Translations under genes and position numbers: made by a program
Source: Bacillota bacterium
GTDB taxonomy: Bacteria; Bacillota; DTU030
Length of the DNA: 18,628 nucleotides
Assembly: GCA_012842325.1 (NCBI GenBank)
Contig: DUTA01000083.1
Span: 1-18,628 of the forward strand
Reading direction: 5' to 3'
Part shown: positions 14,147 to 18,628 of the stretch, in pieces
Layout of the letters: the number at the start of each line of letters is the position of its first letter
How positions within the stretch are numbered: the first letter of the stretch is position 1
Notes under the pieces: model-generated
The model's database searches: none
Told to the model about the DNA's origin: nothing
The model's input: only the letters and a program-made list of their open reading frames with translations

Positions 14147-15814
14147 ATGCAGCTTCATTTCTTGGAAGGACCACATCTGCGGCAGATGTTGCTTGCCGGC
14201 GCTGCCCTTCTACAAGAAAAGAAGGAGGAAATCAATTCCCTCAATGTTTTCCCGGTGCCAGACGGCGACACGGGGACTAACATGAGCCTTACCATGACTG
14301 CTGCCGTGCGGGAAGTAGAAAAGGCAAAGGGAGAGCTAGGCAGTATTGCCGGAGCCCTGGCCAACGGTTCCCTCATGGGAGCCAGGGGAAACTCCGGGGT
14401 AATCCTCTCCCAGCTGTTTCGGGGTTTTGCCGCCGGGTTGGAGGGGAAGGTAAAGGCGAGTCCTCTGGATTTTGCCCTTGCCCTCCAGGAGGGGGTAAAG
14501 ACGGCCTATCGCGGGGTTATGAAGCCCGTCGAGGGCACTATCTTAACCGTGGCCAAGGAGGGAGCCCAGGCGGCGCTGGCGGCTGCCAGGCGGGGCGGCG
14601 ACATACTGGCTGTCCTGGAGAGCACCATCCGGCAGGCTGAGCTAACCCTGGAGCGGACCCCGGAAATCCTGCCGGTCCTGAAAGAAGCGGGAGTGGTGGA
14701 CGCAGGGGGCAAAGGGTTGATCTGCATCCTGCAGGGGGCCCTGCTGGGGCTGAAGGGCGAGGATCTGGCCGGGCTGTCCCTCCCACCAGAAGCCCCGCAC
14801 CCGGTTCCAGAAGGGACCGGGGAAGGGCAGGTTGCCCTGGCCTATCAGTATTGCACCGAGTTTATTATCAAGGGCCACGGCCTTGATTTAGAAAAAATCC
14901 GCCTGCAGCTCAGTGAACTGGGTGACAGCCTCATTGCCGTCGGAACGGGGGAACTGGTGAAAATTCACATACATACCAACCATCCGGGTCAGGCTCTGGA
15001 GATTGGGCTGGCCCAGGGTACCCTCCATGACGTGAAAATTGATAATATGGCGGAACAGCACCGGGAAGTCCTTGCTGCCCAGCCCCAGGAGCCGGCCGGG
15101 TCAGAACCTGAATCTGCCCCTCAGGATACGGCGGGTACAGGGGAAGATGAGGCGGAAGATGGCATCGGTGTCATTGCTGTAGCCCTGGGAGAGGGCATTG
15201 CTGCCATTCTGGAGAGCCTGGGTGCCGAAAGGGTCGTCGACGGAGGACAGACCATGAATCCCAGCACCGAGGACCTGGTGCGGAGTATCGAAAAAAGCCG
15301 CTATAATAAAGTAATTCTTTTACCCAATAATAAAAATATAATCCTGGCCGCCCAGCAGGCCCAGGCCCTGGCCGAGAAGGAAGTAGTGGTGGTGCCATCG
15401 AAAAGCATCCCCCAGGGGATCGCCGCCCTGCTGGCCTTTGATCCGGAGGCGGATCTGGAGACCAACGGCCGGGAAATGACGGCGGCCATGGAGGGAATCA
15501 AAACCGGGGAAGTGACCTATGCAGTCCGGGATTCCAGTTTCAATGGGCAAAAAATCCGGGCAGGGGATATCCTTGGTTTGCTCGATGGCAAGCTCTCCGT
15601 TATGGGGAAGGAGCCGGCGGAAGTGGTACTGAAGCTCCTCGCTGAGATGGTCGAGGACAGCGGCGAGATATTGACCATTTATTACGGGGAGGGGGTCAGC
15701 AGTACAGCTGCCCGGGAGCTGGCAGACAGGATCAGGGAGACCTATCCCCAGTGTGAAGTGGAGGTCTATGAAGGAGGGCAGCCCCTGTACTATTATATTG
15801 TAGCGGTGGAATGA
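14147..15814 (+). CDS. fakA: Fatty acid kinase FakA-type protein (DAK2/YloV)
   Basis: 555 residues. FakA phosphorylates fatty acids held by a FakB partner, giving acyl-phosphate for phospholipid synthesis. The N-terminal DhaL kinase domain (1-200) has the Mg/ATP motif NVFPVPDGDTGTN (residues 33-45) and GARGNSGVILSQLFRG. A middle domain (about 225-305) contains HIHTNHPGQALE. A Pro/Glu/Asp-rich linker (about 309-338) follows, then a C-terminal domain with QTMNPSTEDL, LLPNNKNI, VVVPSKSIPQGIAAL and YYGEGVSS. Length is nearly that of B. subtilis YloV. Ribosome site GAGGAGG precedes the ATG. The next gene encodes a DegV/FakB-type protein, which supports the fatty acid kinase role over a dihydroxyacetone kinase. 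Confidence 0.94.
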   Translation: MQLHFLEGPHLRQMLLAGAALLQEKKEEINSLNVFPVPDGDTGTNMSLTMTAAVREVEKAKGELGSIAGALANGSLMGARGNSGVILSQLFRGFAAGLEGKVKASPLDFALALQEGVKTAYRGVMKPVEGTILTVAKEGAQAALAAARRGGDILAVLESTIRQAELTLERTPEILPVLKEAGVVDAGGKGLICILQGALLGLKGEDLAGLSLPPEAPHPVPEGTGEGQVALAYQYCTEFIIKGHGLDLEKIRLQLSELGDSLIAVGTGELVKIHIHTNHPGQALEIGLAQGTLHDVKIDNMAEQHREVLAAQPQEPAGSEPESAPQDTAGTGEDEAEDGIGVIAVALGEGIAAILESLGAERVVDGGQTMNPSTEDLVRSIEKSRYNKVILLPNNKNIILAAQQAQALAEKEVVVVPSKSIPQGIAALLAFDPEADLETNGREMTAAMEGIKTGEVTYAVRDSSFNGQKIRAGDILGLLDGKLSVMGKEPAEVVLKLLAEMVEDSGEILTIYYGEGVSSTAARELADRIRETYPQCEVEVYEGGQPLYYYIVAVE

Positions 15815-15835
15815 CACCAGAGGGGAGGTGGGAAA

Positions 15836-16681
15836 ATGACCATCCGGATTGTTTGCGACAGCACCGCCGACCTGCCGGGTCACCTGGTAGAGGAATACGG
15901 CATCCATATAGTCCCCCTGAAGGTCCATTTTGGCGAGGAGGAATACCGGGATGGCGTGGATATTACTGCCGGCGAATTCTACCAAAAGCTCCAGACCAGT
16001 CCCGTACTGCCGACGACTTCCCAGCCTTCGCCGGGAGAGTTTGTTGAGGTCTACCGGAACCTGCTGGAACAGGGGGTTGACACCATCATTTCCATCCATA
16101 TCTCGGCTCAGCTGAGTGGCACCCATCACTCGGCAGAGGTGGCCAAAGCTATGCTGCCGGAAGCTGACATTGAGGTTATCGATTCCTGGCAGGCTTCAAC
16201 GGTTCTCGGTGTCCTTGTCTTAGAAGCGGCCCGGGCGGCGCGAGCCGGGAAGTCCAAGGAAGAAATCCTTGACCTGGTCCGGCGTTTGCGGGAAAGGATC
16301 AGGGTGTTCTTCATGGTGGACACCCTGGAGTATTTACAAAAAGGGGGACGGATTGGCAAAGCCCAGGCTTTTTTGGGTTCCATGCTCAATATTAAACCGA
16401 TCCTGACCCTGGAAAAGGGGGTCATTGTTCCTGCGGCCAAGGTCCGGGGACGGGCTAAGGCCATGGAGCAGCTTTTGGCGAAAATGGAAGCTGCCATCGG
16501 AACCGGCCGGCAGAGGCTGATGGCCATGATGCATGCTGCCAACCCGGAAGGAATGGCAGAACTTGAGGAAAAGGCCAGGGAAAGGTGGCAGCCCCAGGAG
16601 ATCATCATTTCCACTGTGGGCCCGGTGATTGGAACCCACGTAGGACCCGGTACCCTGGCCCTGATCGGCATCATCCCCTGA
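15836..16681 (+). CDS. DegV family fatty-acid-binding protein (FakB-like)
   Basis: 281 residues. DegV/FakB proteins bind a fatty acid in a tunnel and present its carboxylate to FakA. Family marks: IVCDSTADLP at the N-terminus, VPLKVHFGEEEYRDG, the substrate motif TSQPSPGEF (about 58-67), ISIHISAQLSGTHHSAEVA, the VDTLEYLQKGGRIGKAQAFLG box, LNIKPIL, and a C-terminal GPVIGTHVGPGTLALIGI. GGGGAGGTG lies in front of the ATG, and the gene begins 22 bases after fakA. Which chain length or saturation it prefers cannot be told from sequence. Confidence 0.94.
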   Translation: MTIRIVCDSTADLPGHLVEEYGIHIVPLKVHFGEEEYRDGVDITAGEFYQKLQTSPVLPTTSQPSPGEFVEVYRNLLEQGVDTIISIHISAQLSGTHHSAEVAKAMLPEADIEVIDSWQASTVLGVLVLEAARAARAGKSKEEILDLVRRLRERIRVFFMVDTLEYLQKGGRIGKAQAFLGSMLNIKPILTLEKGVIVPAAKVRGRAKAMEQLLAKMEAAIGTGRQRLMAMMHAANPEGMAELEEKARERWQPQEIIISTVGPVIGTHVGPGTLALIGIIP

Positions 16682-16711
16682 ACCTCTGAGGAAAAAAGGA
16701 GGCGAAGCCGG

Positions 16712-16837
16712 GTGCAGGAATTAACAGGTGCAGTATTGGCGCCTGTTTTTTCTGGACAGGCTTCCCCCGCCCGTCACCGGCAGAAGCCGGGGAATGGCTG
16801 CCCCCAGGACAGTTTGTTTGGGCTGGGGTTTTCTTAG
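16712..16837 (+). CDS. Doubtful 41-codon ORF between degV and recG
   Basis: GTG 16712 stands eight bases after AAGGAGG (16697-16703) and the frame closes at TAG 16835-16837, exactly at the AGGAG of recG, an arrangement seen in translational coupling. The peptide starts MQELTGAVLAPVFSG and then turns rich in Arg, Pro, Gly and Gln with little structure. Two hairpins lie inside the frame. It may be a remnant, a leader peptide or chance; I recognise no family. Confidence 0.25.
   Translation: MQELTGAVLAPVFSGQASPARHRQKPGNGCPQDSLFGLGFS
16724..16751 (+). terminator. Intrinsic terminator after degV
   Basis: ACAGGTGC (16724-16731), loop AGTATTG, GCGCCTGT (16739-16746): eight pairs with one G-T, followed by six T (16746-16751). 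It would end the yloU-fakA-degV transcript about 45 bases after the stop. Confidence 0.75.
16802..16835 (+). terminator. Second, weaker terminator-like hairpin just before recG
   Basis: CCCCAG (16802-16807) pairs with CTGGGG (16823-16828) over a 15-base loop, followed by TTTTCTT. It ends at the recG ribosome site, so it could also affect recG translation. The six-pair stem and long loop make it uncertain. Confidence 0.3.
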
Positions 16838-16847
16838 GAGTGATACT

Positions 16848-18628
16848 ATGCAGGGTAAAGTAGGGCTGGAGAGCAGCATTCAGGAATTGCCGGGAATAGG
16901 CCCCAGCCGGGCCCGCCTCTTCGGGCGGCTGGGGATTAAAACTGTGGCGGATCTTTTATTCTGGTTTCCAAGGCAGTGGGAGGACCGGAGGGAAAGCCAG
17001 CCCCTGGCTCTGATCAGGCCCGGCAACCGGGTGACGGTGCGGGGCAGGCTGGGGAGGGCGGAGGAGCGAAGACCCCGCCGGGATCTTACCATAACCAGCT
17101 TTGAGCTCGGCGACGGAACGGGGAGCCTGGCCCTGGTCTTTTTTAATCAACCCTACCGGAAAGGACAACTTCGCCGGGGGCAGGAAGTTATGGCCACCGG
17201 GAAGGTGGAAATGCGCTATGGGCAGCTTCAGATGATAAATCCCGAAGTGGAAATAGTGGTCCGGCCCCAGGGCCTGCACAGCGGCCGGATTGTCCCCATA
17301 TATCCCGCCACTGAGGGTTTGTCCTCCCGGTTGCTGCGCTCTGCGGTATACACGGCCTTAAAGACCTGCGGTGCCGACATTGAAGAGATAGTACCGGCTG
17401 ATACCCGGGAGCGGCAGGGGCTTCTGCCCCGGGAGGTTGCCATACGGGAGATGCACTTTCCTACCGGTTGGGAGCAGGTACAAAGGGCCCGCCGCAGCCT
17501 GGCCTTTGAGGAGCTTCTGCTGCTGCAGCTGGGCCTTCTCTATGACCGGGAAGAAGGGGAAGGGATTGCCCACGGCCCCGACGGGGAACTGGTGGCCAGG
17601 TTCCTCGCCCAACTTCCCTTTACCTTGACGGGCGCCCAAAGGAAGGCCCTGGCAGAAATCGCCAGGGATATGGAGGCAATGCGGCCGATGAACAGGCTCC
17701 TCCAGGGGGATGTGGGCTCAGGCAAAACGGTGGTTGCCGCCTATGCCCTGGTGAAGACGGTAGAAAACGGTTTCCAGGGTGTGGTTATGGTGCCTACGGA
17801 GATCCTGGCGGAGCAGCACTATTTAAACCTCTGCCGCCTGCTGCAACCCATAGGTATTGAAGTTGTTCTGTTGACCGGTTCCATGACCGGCAGGGAAAAG
17901 GAGAGGGTGCGGCAAAGGATCGAGGGAGGCGAGGCCCGGGTGGTGGTCGGCACCCATGCCGTCATCCAGGAAGGGGTCGACTTTGCCAGGCTGGGTTTGG
18001 TGGTTATCGACGAGCAGCACCGTTTTGGGGTTTCCCAGCGTTCCTCCCTGCTTCAGAAGGGCAAAGCCTGTGATCTTCTGGTCATGACGGCCACTCCCAT
18101 TCCCCGCACCCTGGCCCTGGTCTTCTATTCCGACCTTGACATCACCGTCCTGGATGAGCTTCCCCCGGGGCGAAAACCGGTACAAACCTATTGGGTCAGT
18201 GAAAAAATCGCCGACAGGGTCTATGCCTTCCTGCGCCGGGAGGTAAAGGAAGGCCGGCAGGCCTATATTGTCTGCCCCCTGGTGGAAGAATCCGATAAGC
18301 TCCAGGTCCAGGCGGCGACGGAACTGGCAGCCTACCTGCAAGAGAGGGTTTTTCCCGACCTCAGGCTGGGGCTCCTCCACGGGCGGCTGCCCCTGGAAGA
18401 GAAGGAAAGGGTAATGGAGGAGTTCCGCCGGGGGAAAATTGATATTCTGGTGGCAACAACGGTGATCGAGGTGGGGGTTGATGTTCCCAATGCGTCGGTC
18501 ATGGTGATTCAAAATGCCGAAAGGTTTGGCCTTGCCCAGCTGCACCAGCTGCGGGGCAGGGTGGGACGGGGAGAATACCAGTCCTACTGCATCTTGATTG
18601 GTTCACCCACCACCGAGGAGGGGAGACA
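16848..18628 (+). CDS. recG: ATP-dependent DNA helicase RecG, 5' part
   Basis: 593 complete codons are visible; the gene runs off the window, with roughly 90 codons missing relative to B. subtilis RecG. RecG drives fork regression and Holliday junction branch migration. ATG 16848 follows AGGAG by seven bases and gives MQGKVGLESSIQELPGIG, with the typical IKTVADLLFWFPRQWEDR. After the wedge/OB domain (ELGDGTGSLALVFFNQPY) come the helicase motifs: GDVGSGKT (287-294), TEILAEQH, GTHAVIQEGVDF, DEQH at 388, MTATPIPRTLAL, PPGRKPVQT, LHGRLPLEEKE, VATTVIEVGVDVPNA and QLHQLRGRVGRG. The DEQH box distinguishes RecG from PriA's DEEH. In B. subtilis two sda genes stand before recG; they are absent here. 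Confidence 0.97.
   Translation, partial: MQGKVGLESSIQELPGIGPSRARLFGRLGIKTVADLLFWFPRQWEDRRESQPLALIRPGNRVTVRGRLGRAEERRPRRDLTITSFELGDGTGSLALVFFNQPYRKGQLRRGQEVMATGKVEMRYGQLQMINPEVEIVVRPQGLHSGRIVPIYPATEGLSSRLLRSAVYTALKTCGADIEEIVPADTRERQGLLPREVAIREMHFPTGWEQVQRARRSLAFEELLLLQLGLLYDREEGEGIAHGPDGELVARFLAQLPFTLTGAQRKALAEIARDMEAMRPMNRLLQGDVGSGKTVVAAYALVKTVENGFQGVVMVPTEILAEQHYLNLCRLLQPIGIEVVLLTGSMTGREKERVRQRIEGGEARVVVGTHAVIQEGVDFARLGLVVIDEQHRFGVSQRSSLLQKGKACDLLVMTATPIPRTLALVFYSDLDITVLDELPPGRKPVQTYWVSEKIADRVYAFLRREVKEGRQAYIVCPLVEESDKLQVQAATELAAYLQERVFPDLRLGLLHGRLPLEEKERVMEEFRRGKIDILVATTVIEVGVDVPNASVMVIQNAERFGLAQLHQLRGRVGRGEYQSYCILIGSPTTEEGR

Noticed and set aside
15320..16129. 269-codon minus-strand frame over fakA and degV
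   Set aside because: Opposes two genes with strong family motifs; no ribosome site; composition of a shadow frame.
17823..18545. 240-codon minus-strand frame inside recG
   Set aside because: Antisense to the RecG helicase motifs, which are all intact on the plus strand.

Overview
The window is an 18.6 kb stretch of chromosome from an endospore-forming Firmicute, most likely a GC-rich member of the Clostridia (Desulfotomaculum/Pelotomaculum/Moorella-like). Three things point there: the gene order follows the Bacillus subtilis priA-def-fmt-rsmB-rlmN-prpC-prkC-rsgA-rpe-...-spoVM-rpmB-yloU-yloV-...-recG block almost step for step; a 27-codon spoVM gene is present; and strong AGGAGG-type ribosome sites go with many TTG and GTG starts. 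The genus is an inference, not something the sequence proves. No phage, insertion sequence, CRISPR array, tRNA or rRNA was seen.

Region 1 (1-5651, plus strand) is a tight run of the 3' part of priA (replication restart), def and fmt (N-formyl handling of initiator Met), two membrane proteins of unknown function (a DUF116-type cysteine-rich protein and a protein with an HxxEH motif), and rsmB (16S rRNA m5C methyltransferase). Region 2 (5661-10878) starts with a probable sigma-A promoter and carries rlmN, a PP2C phosphatase, a PASTA-domain Ser/Thr kinase, the ribosome-assembly GTPase rsgA and rpe. Kinase and phosphatase form the usual writer/eraser pair, next to a ribosome maturation GTPase.

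Region 3 (10879-11630) looks almost empty by ORF length but holds the sporulation part: a TTG-started 56-residue two-helix membrane protein and spoVM, followed by a doubtful 58-residue ORF. B. subtilis has thiN before spoVM; here thiN is absent and the small membrane protein stands in that place. Region 4 is rpmB (L28) on the minus strand with its own promoter and a clear intrinsic terminator. Next comes a sodium/proton:acidic-amino-acid symporter with its own terminator, inserted where B. subtilis passes directly from rpmB to yloU.

Region 5 (13646-18628) has a promoter, an Asp23/YloU protein, a FakA-type fatty acid kinase, a DegV/FakB-type fatty-acid-binding protein (together a likely exogenous fatty acid phosphorylation module), a 170-bp spacer with two terminator-like hairpins and one short ORF, and the first ~593 codons of recG, cut by the window edge. 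No wholly new multi-gene system was found. The best leads are the HxxEH/DUF116 membrane pair in the translation cluster and the small proteins around spoVM.
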